From the NCBI GenBank assembly GCA_035041965.1, contig JAPYMA010000593.1:1-64000 (forward strand): DNA of 64,000 nt, read 5' to 3'. The notes under the pieces are model-generated. The model was not told the origin of the DNA. It ran no database searches and saw nothing but the letters and a program-made list of their open reading frames with translations. Made by a program: the position numbers and the translations under genes. Within the stretch, counting starts at the first letter, position 1, and each line of letters opens with the position of its first letter. This document shows, piece after piece, positions 44,156-55,740 of the stretch. The stretch comes from Anisakis pegreffii (Eukaryota; Nematoda; Chromadorea; Rhabditida; Anisakidae).

Positions 44156-47100
44156 ATATCTCAGTTATTGACGAGTTGTTCGCACATACCGTCGATCACA
44201 AAGTAAGCAACGTCAAATTATATACTGAAATTGCACATTGCATATGAATGCTATGCGGTAGAAATGTTGTGAACATGCATGACAATAAGTGTCAATAAAG
44301 AGTGGTCGAGCTGATATAGACAATGGTCTCATGATAAGACTCGACTGGCAGTCAGAATATCACGATCAAAACCTATCATATACTAAATTTGGAGAATGAA
44401 TTCAAGGCAGGAACAATAGTTCGCTTTGAATCATTGCTAGTGATGTTTCTGTCCACGCTTTTTGCAGAGTGTTCTGATCTATTCCGCCCTTCATTTGTTC
44501 TGTTCCGTTCCATTCTTCTCATCTTTTTTTCTGGAAGTGTTCTGCCACATTCCCTGAACTACAGCAGGGATAGAACTACAATCTGACTGGAAACAATTTT
44601 ACCTCACTGTCAATATTAAAATTAGGCGAACTGGTTTCCAGCCGAATGATCAGTGGTTTTGCTCACAGTATCAGCGTTCTGAGTTTCAAAGTAGCAAGAA
44701 AGTTGCTCATTATGTAAACGATTGAACAAAGATTCTAGTAACGAGCAGTGACAATCATCTACACATCAAAAAATCCCATTGAAATATCGAATAACTCGTA
44801 CCATCAAATCGGCTGAAAAATCAGTGACTCTAATAAAGAAAGAATCACTAAGTCGTTCTTCGAGCGTTCACTATCCTTCTACAAATATTAGATGTTAATG
44901 TCAGCAACGCATGATGATCAAACTCCTTGCATAGTAACACCCCACCAAAATATATCCATTGAGACTAATAGCTTATAGAGATATTGCAGAATATTTGTCA
45001 CTCTCAAAATATCCAAACTGACTCCTCGTTGAGCCGAGATCACATATTGATACTATTTATTTAGATTTTATTATCCCCCTTGAAAGCATTTCAGTTCGAG
45101 TTAATTTGGTATTCAGTGAATTCTGAAAAGACGAGTTTTGGCACTTGTGAAAATTTGCGACGATTCTATATCAGTATTTTCTGACGCTTCCCGGATAATC
45201 TTTTTCGGGTAGTGCCATTTCAGGAATGACTAAGAAAGGTATCAAATTGTTGAAAATTCCACTGAAGCAGAATTCATTTGTGAATTTTTCAAAAAACAAT
45301 TCCATCCTCACAATCAGCTAAATGACTAATTATCGCCAACAGAAAAATGATTCATATGGCTGACGATACCCCAACAAAAGCACTGATTAGTTTTAGATTT
45401 TAGCCGACTGTTTCGTTTTGCGTTTGCAGCCTTCGTACGGGCAACAAATGAAGCGTTGAAAAATGAAAGAAATATCAATGACGAAATGTTTCTTCAGAAA
45501 ATTCTGATTTTGCAACTAAATTTTCGAAGAATCATTCAAAATTCTTCCATCGAACTCAACAGTCTAATTTTGCTCGTGATTCATCTTAACAACATTTTCA
45601 TGCAATCTTAGCATCGTCGCTCAAGGGCACTGATGTGAAGAAAGACATTCACCGAATGTAACGATAGCTTTTTTGTGACAAATTCATCATCACATACTCT
45701 CAGTTCAAGTCAATGACTTAATTATGTGCGTTGGTGCGAATTATCTTTGAAACAGGATTTCTTTTCATTGGAAACAGAAGCGAAAAAAATATTATGTGTT
45801 GACTTCTGAACTGATCTGAATAAAAATAACTTTACGAATCATTTCAACTGAAAATGACAAATTCAGTTATTCTACTCGAATCAGTCAAATACATACGATG
45901 TTGTACACATCCAGAAAGTTGTCTATTCACTGTTTATGCTTGCTGTAATTAAGAGAACACTTTTCTGATGTTGCAACTTTAATGAGGAAGCATCTGCAGA
46001 GAGATTTAGTGAGTGGAAACACACAAATTTTCATTTCTTGGCCGAATTATTGAAAATTATTGGAAGTTTGATTCAGAGTTGATTCAGAATTCATAAAAAT
46101 GAGTCATTTTTAGCTAATCTGTGTCATACAAAGATTTTTCGATTAGTGGTTCCATTTCGCAGCCGTAATCAGAAATCAGGCTTATCACAATATGTCTAAG
46201 TCGTTCATCACGTTTAAACTGTTGAGCGTATCAGAGCCGTTATAAAGCTACATGCAAGCCATCACTGAGGGGTTGAGAATGCATGTGAAAAACGAGTGAA
46301 AATTACAGCATACAATACCAATCTCGTTCAATCAACGACCTGTGTCTGTGAAATCACGAGGTTCCTCGGCGGGACACTCGAGGGAAGGCTCGAGTGATGA
46401 CGGGATAGGATCAAGTGGTCGACAGACACTCAGTCCTAGTTCGGTATCCTCAACGCACTTCAGTGGACCTTACCAAGGGCCTGTGCACACCCGACAAGGT
46501 TCCGCTCCTGCGTTGATCAATTGTGGCGGTATGGACCATCATTCAAAGTGAGTAGATGCTCGATTACAGAATTGCGCATTTCATTTTCTGATTCTTAAAT
46601 CGCATTTTTATCACAACTTTTTTTCAATAGCATCGGAATTCGGTTCAAATCAGTAAACTTGAATGAGTTCAGTGATTAGTTGAGATGGATTTTAACGAGA
46701 AGACGAGTGCCACATATCGGCATTCGATGCACATTATGAGACAAGAGTGACATGGAACCATCCAAGTATTATGTTTTGACAGTCGAACTTAGTCTTGAAT
46801 CTGTGAACGACGTGATTATTGCAATTGATCGTTTAATTGCAGTCGTCAGGTAGCCGCACCCGTTCACGCGCCATCCAAATCTCTTAGCGTTATGGCCATG
46901 ACCGATGTCGGAGAGCAACAGTTTCCGGTCGCGACACATCGTACGGCCAAAAGCTGTGACTTAGATTCCGAACCAAATCGCCATCTCGAAATGAGCTTCA
47001 CACCTGATGGACAGCCATTCTACATCGAGTATGTTTGTCACTTTCCGTACAGTCTTTTTGATCGAACTTCAGCGATCAAGCGGAAATGCTCGCTGTTTTT

Positions 47101-50100
47101 TTTGATAGTGACTTTTGAGCCGATGTTTGGTAAGTAATCACCCGGGTAATGACGATACCGAATGTATAAATAAAATCACCTTCGCTCATCACAAATCGCA
47201 AATTCGACTGTGTTAGTCTACATCGTTTCAGAACTGATTGATGAACTGTTTTGAACGTAACCATCAAATGAATCGTTTGGTGCTTCCTAAGTTTTCAAAT
47301 AATCCATGGTAATTGTACTTCGAATGATCAAAAATCAAGAAATTTTGAACTTCACGAATTTAGTTGAGTATGAGACCAGTGCGTTGGTTTGGATGTATGC
47401 TACTTAATTGATCAACTATAGAAAAAGTGCTATAGCAATGTTCAGTGGATGAGTCGACTGAATCTTAGAAAATTAACAAAACATTTCATCAACATGAAAG
47501 TAAACGATTGTGATTGATTTTATTAAGGAGATAATTTTTAAAAAGATCTCTATTCTTTTCTCATATTCTTTGATAACAATAAACCCAGTAGAGTGTATAA
47601 ATTCATATGATTCTTTAAACTGTTGGTTGTTCATCATCAACACAAACAAAAAATCATCAGTTAACTGAAAAGGATTTTGTGAGAACGCGCAGTTTTGTTT
47701 TCTTGATTCTCATCAACATCTGCATAAAGAATGAACGTTGTAATGTGTATAATCGCTCGTGGTTGAGAAGTCAATTATGAGAAAACTAATCCATTGTTAC
47801 TGAAAATGAGTGTGACCGTGTAAAAATTGAAAGAAACATTCCTCTATTACTTCATCTGATTGTCTTCGAATTCAACTTGACATTCGGCAAAATATAATAT
47901 GGAGGTTCGAAAACTCATTGAAAGATAATTTCATTTGTTTGGCAACTGCAGAGGCTCTTGTTGACCGTTTCATGCAATAAGCATTTATAGGCTTCATCTG
48001 ACACACCCAAATCATTTCTGAAGCGTTTATTTTCCTGTGGACATTCAAAAAAAAGTTGAATTTAAAAAAAGGGAAGTAAACCTTAGCACTTTAACACAAA
48101 TCATTAAGCTGTACTAAGTTCTCTGTGAAGTGAACGAACCGTGTAGGTGTTGACTTCAAAGCCCAGTCATCATCGTACAAACGTCACTCTCCACTATTTT
48201 CCAACTGATCCATCGATTCCCTCTGGAAAAGCGTCAGCTGTTTCTATGTTTCATTCTCTATCAATCTATGATTCGGTCACATTTTAAAATCACAACAGTT
48301 TTTAGTTTCTTCATATTGACTAAAACAACGATGAAAAGTCGTACACAGTTAGTCGCTGTTTAGAAAGAACGTTCGTTCATTTTCGATTAGAACAAAACTT
48401 CAAGGGGTTCTGTCGTACTAGAACGCAAATAGTGACGAAGAAAATTGCACGGAATATAAATTTCAAGGGGTCCACAAACTTCTTGATTAATTTATAGAGT
48501 TTGAAGGAGATCAGCAAGCTGAGCATCGCCCTGTTTTGAATCCACTGAAACCATTCCAAATTTACGACTGGAATTATAACAAAAAAGTTCAACTAGCAAA
48601 GACCTCCATTCATCAATGATGGAAAATTTTTGATGCAAGCAAGAAGGCAATCACTTGATCCACATTCATCACAGCGCAAACAATTTGATCCTCTCAAGGA
48701 ATCTTTTATCAATGCATATTGATGTTATATAAATGAGTGCGGATTGTTTTCTGATTGAAGACAAAACTCAATTCCAATGTCACTGGTGTTATCGGGCCTA
48801 AGCCAGACTATGATTCGGCTTATATCTGCTTATCAGTCATGTAAAATAGTCAGTTGAACTGTTTGGTTGTTGCAAGGATTAATGGTATATCTGTATGCCG
48901 TTGTGCAGAAACCGTGACTTGGGAAGATAGTTATAGCCACGACTCAAAGATGACCTATTGGAGTGATCCACGTGCCAAGAGTCAGTCACTGGATCCGCTG
49001 GCATTAGCGATGAATGATCCAACGATTATGCAAAATCCACAAAATCAGCCTCAACCTCAGCAGATTCAACAGCAACCTGTGGGACATTCTTTGCAACCGA
49101 ATGTTTGTCGATTCATTTCGTTTTATATTCAATAATAATTTCCTCATCCGGATACTTCAACGGAATTTTTCGAATATACGTTGTAAGAAAACAAAAGTTT
49201 CTTGTCACGATGGCGTTGTTATCCATTTCAGTCCTTTTGATTTCAGGATCTAGACGACGGTCTTGGACCGTTACCGGAAGGATGGATGAAAAATTACGAT
49301 CAAAATGGAGATCCATATTTTATAGATCATATAAATCAAACAACAACATGGTATGATCCAAGAATACGTAAGTGCTCTGGTCTATGCAAACTACTCAATT
49401 GTAAAATCAACTATTTGGATGCTCATCGAGAGATTTTGGATACAATAGAGGCTCCCTGACCTGTGTAATTGCAAGATAAATGTACTGAAAGTTGTGAAGG
49501 GAAATGCGATCAAGAGTTATTGTGCTAATCCCGATCAGCACTATCAAAGTTCATCTCATCTCGCATTTCAGTTTCGTTATGTGTTCAGTCAAAGCCGGAA
49601 ACGGTGGCATTGCACAGTGTTGTTTAATGATTACGCTTGAACGAAATGTAAACGTAGCAACTCTTGTGCAAGCACATTTGTGAGCGTCAAATTTCAGTAC
49701 GCTCAGATCTTTTAAACAAATTAGAGTCATTCAGTCATTCTAAGGATAATATATCTCCTCATAAACAGCGATGAGTTCAAGAAATGTTGCACTTTATTTG
49801 ATATCTTTGGTGGGAGTGAGTGATTTCAAATTTCACTTTGTGACAATCTCTTAATGCTATTTGATGGTGAGCTGTCAAAGAATTGATCTTTTTATTTCGA
49901 TCAAAATTTCATCATTCGTGATGTTTTTGATGAGAACGCAATTCATTTATTGCATTCTCATTTTGAATAAGTATTATAATAATGACACATCATATTGGTT
50001 ACTATTATCAGTTTATCGTAGAGTACTTTCTGAAGGAAATTTTCGAACAGTAACAAATGAATCGACCGTTCATTAGACTGTTGATTTCAATGGTGATTTT

Positions 50101-52273
50101 TCGGACATTACTCCATTGCCACATACCAGAAGTGTTATATTTTAATTTAAGCACGCCATTTACAAGAGGAGCGAATCCGACAGAGGCACGCCTGTGGTAG
50201 GCAAGAGAATGTTGATCAATCCAGAGCAAATCCCTATGATTCATCACAAGTAAAATCACCATACTTACTTCTGTCCTTTAATTAAGATCAAATAATTTTC
50301 TTGGCCAGAAATCACCGACTATTTGGAATTGTTGTGCCAAGCGAACAAGACAGACAGTGAGTGAGTGGATTTGAGTGAAACAAACTGACAGATTCATTTG
50401 AAAGATCACGATTCTCATTTCTGTTTCAATAATCATCTGATCGGTGTGTTAGTGCTTATTACTATGTTGCGTGAGTAGATGAGTATTACTGATCAGTAAA
50501 AATTTATGACTCTTGAAAACTGATTCTGTTCCCATCTAATGAGTGAACAAATTTCGCTTGTTCATTTGCACTTTGCATAGTCAGTTGATATGGATATGTT
50601 GAATTATAAATGGATATAAATGAGATTTTTCAAGGATTGTTCGTCTTCTTTGGTACAACAGTTACAAATGGAACGACGTGATATGCAACAAAGACAGCAA
50701 CAGCTTTGCAGAGAAGTAAATTTGTCTGGAATATTTTTTGTTTCTTCATTATCCTAGTTACATCGCACTTCACTACTCGTATAGTGCTTCCGGTTTTGGA
50801 GAGCGCACTGATTGGTTTTGTTTATTTGATGACATTCAACTTCATTATTGTCATACTGGTGTTCACCAATAAATATTAGAAGAGTAAATATTTGCATAAC
50901 CTAAACAATTTGTTTTGGTTGTATACGTAGAGTTAAGCATAGCAATCAGTTTAACTTCTCTTCATATTAAGCATAACCTCAAACGATCAACCGTATTTGG
51001 TTTATATGAGCAAATTATCGCATCCACTTCTGTAGGAACTCATTTATTTACTTATTCAATGAATCATATGTTTCTTTAGTGAATATCCAATGATGGGGAC
51101 TAATTTCACTGATGAGATTGTCTTATCGTTAGTTTATTTTTGTGAGGTGATGCGTTTTGCATTTATTTTCCACTCACAATCAGGCAGTGCCAATTAGAGT
51201 GTCGAAGTTCGTTCAACTTCTTAACATCAGCATCACTTTTATTGTCAACGTGTATTTTGTTATTATGAGGGAGGACATCGCCTTGTAACCAATTTGAATA
51301 AATCTTGCGTTGATTAAAGGGTTTAATCGATCCACAATGGCAAAGCACTCAGCAATACCCAGCACCTGTCTCGCCAATGCAAAGCTCTCAAATGCCTCAG
51401 GTGATCATTTTCATTGACTGCTGGAGAACACTTCCATTACATCACATGCATTGTTGGCTTGACGATAGAGTTATCAATATTTCACGGTTGTACGAAATAT
51501 TTTCAGGCGTATTCGAATTACTGTAGTCAAACTCAGCAAGGACGTCCTCCAGTGATGCCGACCAACTATTATGCCCACAACGTGAGTTTCGCAATTCGTC
51601 ATTCTGAATTGCTATGCGTTCAGTACAAATTCTGCTTATTCATCATCAGTTTTTGGTGGCACACAAAAATTCAGCATCAATTAAGATGTTTTGTTGAGGT
51701 TATTGTCGGAATTGAAGTTGCCATGCGTTTTCGTTTTATAATAGTCGCTCAAAACGTGTTAAGATACTTGAATAGATTACAGCGAAATATATCGAACGAT
51801 TCGGCTGTTGATAATACGATGGAAGTTGATTATATGTCATCCGTTCAAATGGGAATGACACCAATGCAGGGAGCGCATCATATTGATCCGAATCTTGTTC
51901 GAGTATGTTTTTCGTTTGTGTTTGCGATCGAATAATGTGCATTTCTACGCTGAAGATGCTTCGTGCACACTAATCTTTTTTATGTCTGATTGCATTCCTC
52001 AATTGTCGCAACAATCGAAGAGGCTTGAAACATGGGGAAATTTTCATTTATTGAATTTTTCCTGAATTCTCACAAAAACATCAAGTATGAATATAGGTTA
52101 TCATGCTTGCGACTGAACTCAGTGAAAGGAATTAATCAGCACTGTTTCAAGAATGAACCAAACCAATTGTATTTCAGGATTTAACTGCTCAGGACTTGAA
52201 TCCTCGTGATTTCGATCAGTATCTCCAGCTGAACGATAATCGATCTCCCGCTATCGCCAAGCAGTATATGTAA
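43862..52273 (+). CDS. yap-1: Yorkie/YAP transcriptional co-activator (Hippo pathway effector)
   Basis: Nuclear co-activator that binds TEAD factors and is excluded from the nucleus by LATS/Warts phosphorylation. Exons: 43862-44035, 46309-46547, 46843-47028, 48937-49102, 49247-49367, probable 49572-49618, 50662-50715, 51320-51400, 51507-51581, 51783-51902, 52178-52273; phases agree, about 452 aa. The TEAD-binding-like part is EELFTAGV (exon 1) plus ISFNQRPVS (exon 2). LATS-type HxRxxS motifs are HSREGS (Ser86) and HTRQGSAP (Ser123, like human YAP Ser127). WW1 (about 184-213, FTPDGQPFYIDH, MTYWSDPR) has Leu186 where the first Trp belongs. WW2 (264-294, LPEGWMKNYD, TTTWYDPR) is intact. A Gln-rich helix (QMERRDMQQRQQQLCRE) follows, as in YAP. 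The protein ends IAKQYM, without the vertebrate PDZ-binding tail. An acceptor at 43850 suggests trans-splicing 11 nt before the ATG. Confidence 0.92.
44063..44158. repeat. (TA)n microsatellite in YAP intron 1
   Basis: About 95 bp of almost pure TA/AT dinucleotide begin about 28 bp after the exon-1 donor, interrupted by two or three single-base changes. Confidence 0.95.
44450..44600 (+). repeat. Dispersed repeat family, copy 3, in YAP intron 1
   Basis: ttgttctgttccgttccattc and ctggaagtgttctgccacattcc align base by base with much of 40500-40640. It lies in the 2.3-kb first intron of the YAP gene. Confidence 0.65.
49572..49618 (+). CDS. Candidate 47-nt linking exon of YAP
   Basis: Exon 49247-49367 ends in phase 1, and 50662-50715 is open only in phase 0, so a linking exon is needed. 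This block has a catttcag acceptor and a gt donor. It enters in phase 1, leaves in phase 0 and encodes LSLCVQSKPETVALHS. It satisfies both constraints but has no recognisable similarity. Confidence 0.4.
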
Positions 52274-54926
52274 GGTGAAGCGAAACAATATTATTCTCTA
52301 ATCGTTTCGATGAACAATAACATTTTTATTGTGTGCGTTATTCTTGTTCCAATACGATTGTAAGCATTATTAACGTCATTAATGCTATAACACTTGTTTG
52401 TCATATTGTTGTTTACGCATCATTTTTTTTAACGTTCCATAAACGTTGTATTGTCCACCGTATGAAAATGCATTTTCATATTTATATCGGATGAATTCGC
52501 TTGAAAAGTTTCATTTTTTTTAGCTCAACCAATAGCTTGTGATTGTTCAATGGTGACAAAATGACGAGTGCAATAGTGACAAATACTTTCCGGAACTTTT
52601 GTATCCGTGCAAATTCATCCGAATTTACGCCATAATTATTACGTCTTCAAAGACGTTTGTTTAATGTGTTTTGTAATATCTTAAATCTCTCTTTTGTAAC
52701 CTAGGTGCAGATGTGATTTAAAGAAAACTGATGATTACTGTCTCATTGTGATGATCGCTTGCAAGCGTCAAGTCCCGATCAGATCGATTTGCGTCAAATT
52801 AATCAGTAACGTTTGAGTCAAGTAATAATCCATATTTCACTAACAACTAACCCAAACGAAAGCAATCAACAAATAATATAACCTCGGAACAATATCCAAT
52901 GTCACAAATAATTGTTCACAAAAGTTCCGTTCAAAAGAACGTCAATCCGTCACTAACTTATACCAATCAGTTTGCTCACTAATTCATTCGGAGTACTTTC
53001 GTGTTGTTGTTGTCAATGCTATGGTGCCTGCCTGCCCGACTTAAGAGTGTCTTGAAGTGATAGCATGAAGCACATAGCAGTTGCATGTCCACTATTGTAT
53101 TCAGCACTCCAAATTCTCAGTTCAATCTCTTTCGACGAATTTTCTTGTCTTCTCCTTTTTTGTTCGCGTTTAATTTATATTTTATGTTCTTCATTCGCTT
53201 CAGTACTTCAGTACATTTGTTTCATTCATTATTGCTATTCATCTAAAATAGCAAAGCAAAAGGCCAAACGAATGTTTGCGGATTGAATATATTTATACAT
53301 ATTTTTTACAATCCTTGTGATGTTTATCAATTTGTTGTTGTTGTTATTATTGTTGTTTAGAAGGTACAAAAACATTGTCACTTTCATAAGGTTTTAAAAG
53401 TTCATCCATCACTGAATAGCGTACAAGTTCACGTAATTCTAACAATTCCTGAAAACTTCCAGTTTCTATGACTATAAGATCTGTCCTGTTCATTAAAAAA
53501 AGTTCTCATTCACCTCATTTTGTCCTTCACCAATCTATTCTATTCATAAGGTGGGGAGCAGTTGGGAAGATCGTGTTATGTGTAAGGATCTTTGCGTCGT
53601 TTCTCGATGTTCAGCAATCAAGAGTAACACTATTGGTAATTGTTTCCTTTCTACATTTTTTGTGCTACACAAAAGACGTAAATGATTGTATCCTTACAAA
53701 ATAGCAACAGATTGATCGTCTTTTTCATTCGCAGCATTTTCATTGCATTTGTAATATAAATACGACTGTAGAATGATTGATATTTGATAATAATTTAATT
53801 TCATTGAGTTCTCTTTTTTCGAATGGTTCGTTTTGTTTCATTTCGATGAGTTTATCCTTTGTTCGATGCGATTTTTGTCGATTCATGATATTATGTAGAA
53901 GTGGAAGAAATGTGGAAAAACAAGAAAAAATAATCGATTAGTGATTTGAACACATCCATACAATTCAACAAAAAAGTGGTTGCGACAAAAATTGTCACTT
54001 TAATGCAACTCAAAAAAACGAGACTGAACTGTTGGTTTCGTGATAAGTAAAATTCAGTATCGTTTCATGCTGTTCATACTTCAGCATATTTCGACTTGGT
54101 GAATTTATGATCATCTGACCTATTCAAGTGAGAAGATCACAATTTTTTTTCAATCTGTTGAATTTCTTGAGAAGAAAAGACATCTCTAGATGAAAAGAGT
54201 AGATGATGGCAGATATCGATGGATCGATTCAATTCAGATAGAACGAAGCACGAGAACGTTCACATCTATGAAGGAGCAATTATGTTCCGTGTATACCACT
54301 GTAAATCATTTGAACGCTTTTGAGGCAGTGTTCATTTTGCGATTTTTTCGCCTTTTCAAATTCTTTACAACCATTGATTGGATGAAACAGTGCTCCAACG
54401 CTTCAAGCATCTACAGTGATGATGAAAGATTGTGTTATATGCAACATTTCTGATAGATGAAATTTTCTGCAGTTTTGTTCCCCAACATTCAAAATGAAGG
54501 AAACCAAAACGCACATAAATGATGCGTAAATTTGTTGATGAATTCACATTTTTAAGTAAGTTAAACATCACTCATGTAAGCATTCCATCCACTTTTGAAT
54601 GCCTTATGTATCTCATCAAAACGTACAAACTGTTCCCGATCGCCAATGAGAACAACCAACTTTGCAATTATCATCAAATTGTGTTCATTAATATGTCAAG
54701 TTCCTGTTTTGCAGTGAATGCAACGACGGAAACTTTACTGGATGAATAGTAAAGTTCTGTGGCTACAAATTAAATGATCCAATAGAGGAGTGTGTACTGT
54801 AGAGCAGTCACTTGATTCTCACACAAACCAAATCTCACTAAATGACTGTGAGCTGATTCGTCAAAACTCTTGAATCTCAGTCTTGCAACCTTAAGTGTCA
54901 TCAATAATGAATCAGTCCGTCATATA
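52274..54926. other. YAP 3' region and spacer
   Basis: No further exon was recognised. There is a GTT/ATT-rich simple tract near 53330-53360. Open frames are short and motif-free. Confidence 0.4.
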
Positions 54927-55090
54927 TTAGGTATGGCAAAAAGTTCTCGGGTAGTTAGACCCAAAATTTTACAGTTTTATAACTCAATTTAAAATCAACA
55001 TTTTTATTCAAAATAAAAACGTTGCCAACACTCCACACAACGTTGCCAACGCGAGGCCAGGGCTTTTGTCCCCGCAGCATAGAAACAAAC
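54927..55090 (-). mobile_element. Mariner-family transposon relic (3' end with terminal repeat)
   Basis: On the minus strand 55090-55004 encodes VCFYAAGTKALASRW, then QRCVECWQRFYFE and a stop. This matches the typical C-terminal signature of mariner transposases (aa-G-i-x-x-L-x-x-RWQ-C-v...). Beyond the stop, at 54927-54956, the sequence ttaggtatggcaaaaagttc with tcgggtagtt resembles a mariner terminal inverted repeat and follows a TA. The frame is closed immediately upstream of 55090. The catalytic D,D34D region and the partner terminal repeat were not found, so the copy is truncated and dead. Confidence 0.75.
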
Positions 55091-55611
55091 CTAAGTCCGT
55101 GGAACCTCTTCATTCTAGTGAACATGATTGGTATACGGAACTCCTTTCTAGACAATAATTCCACCTCTACGCAACATCTTTGAACACAAATTTTTTTCGA
55201 CATTTGTGTGCTTTCATAACAGTACATTCATTCGTTATTCTAAGAAGATGAATAGAATTGTCATGAATTGTACAGCAACTGAAGTCACGGCGATCGATTA
55301 CACAGCGATTATGTGTTAACATGCTTAATTCTAAAACAATAATGAACTGCATTAGTTGAAAGCGATAAGTATATTTTGAAGTTCTATGCCTAATAGCAGC
55401 GCGAACCTAGCAAACAGCTCGCTCGATTTCGACGGTTCATTTCTTATAGGCTTCAAACCCCACATCTCAATTTCAATAGATGTATTCGAGAAAGCAGCCC
55501 CGAAAACTTCAAAAATTTTTTCATTCACGCAAACAGACTGCCAGAAATAATTGCATCAGTGCCGTACTTCGAGCACCGTAACCATCTTCATCTACCTTTC
55601 ATACGCCGCTT

Positions 55612-55740
55612 ATTTAATCATAACATAACGTTTTTGCAGTAAGTATAATCATAACGTTCGTATTTAATCATAACGTTTAATCATCATAACGTTTTTGGAT
55701 GGATTTTCTTTCGATTGCAGTAAGTATAATCCATCCGATG
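55612..55740. repeat. Local repeats of taatcataacgtt
   Basis: The word atttaatcataac or its variants, usually followed by gtt, recurs about four times within 80 bp. gcagtaagtataatc occurs twice (near 55636 and 55717). ggatggatt near 55697 is the exact inverse of aatccatcc near 55728. This is a short rearranged repeat cluster of unknown function. Confidence 0.6.

Noticed and set aside
43947..44206. Open frames with long Tyr-Ile runs after YAP exon 1
   Set aside because: They are translations of the (TA)n microsatellite past a good splice donor at 44036.
51414..51935. 173-codon open frame across YAP exons 8-9
   Set aside because: Real exons 51507-51581 and 51783-51902 lie inside it with good splice sites. 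Reading through the intron adds unrelated sequence.
54955..55227. 90-codon minus-strand open frame
   Set aside because: The mariner C-terminal signature lies in another frame of the same DNA, so this frame is incidental.
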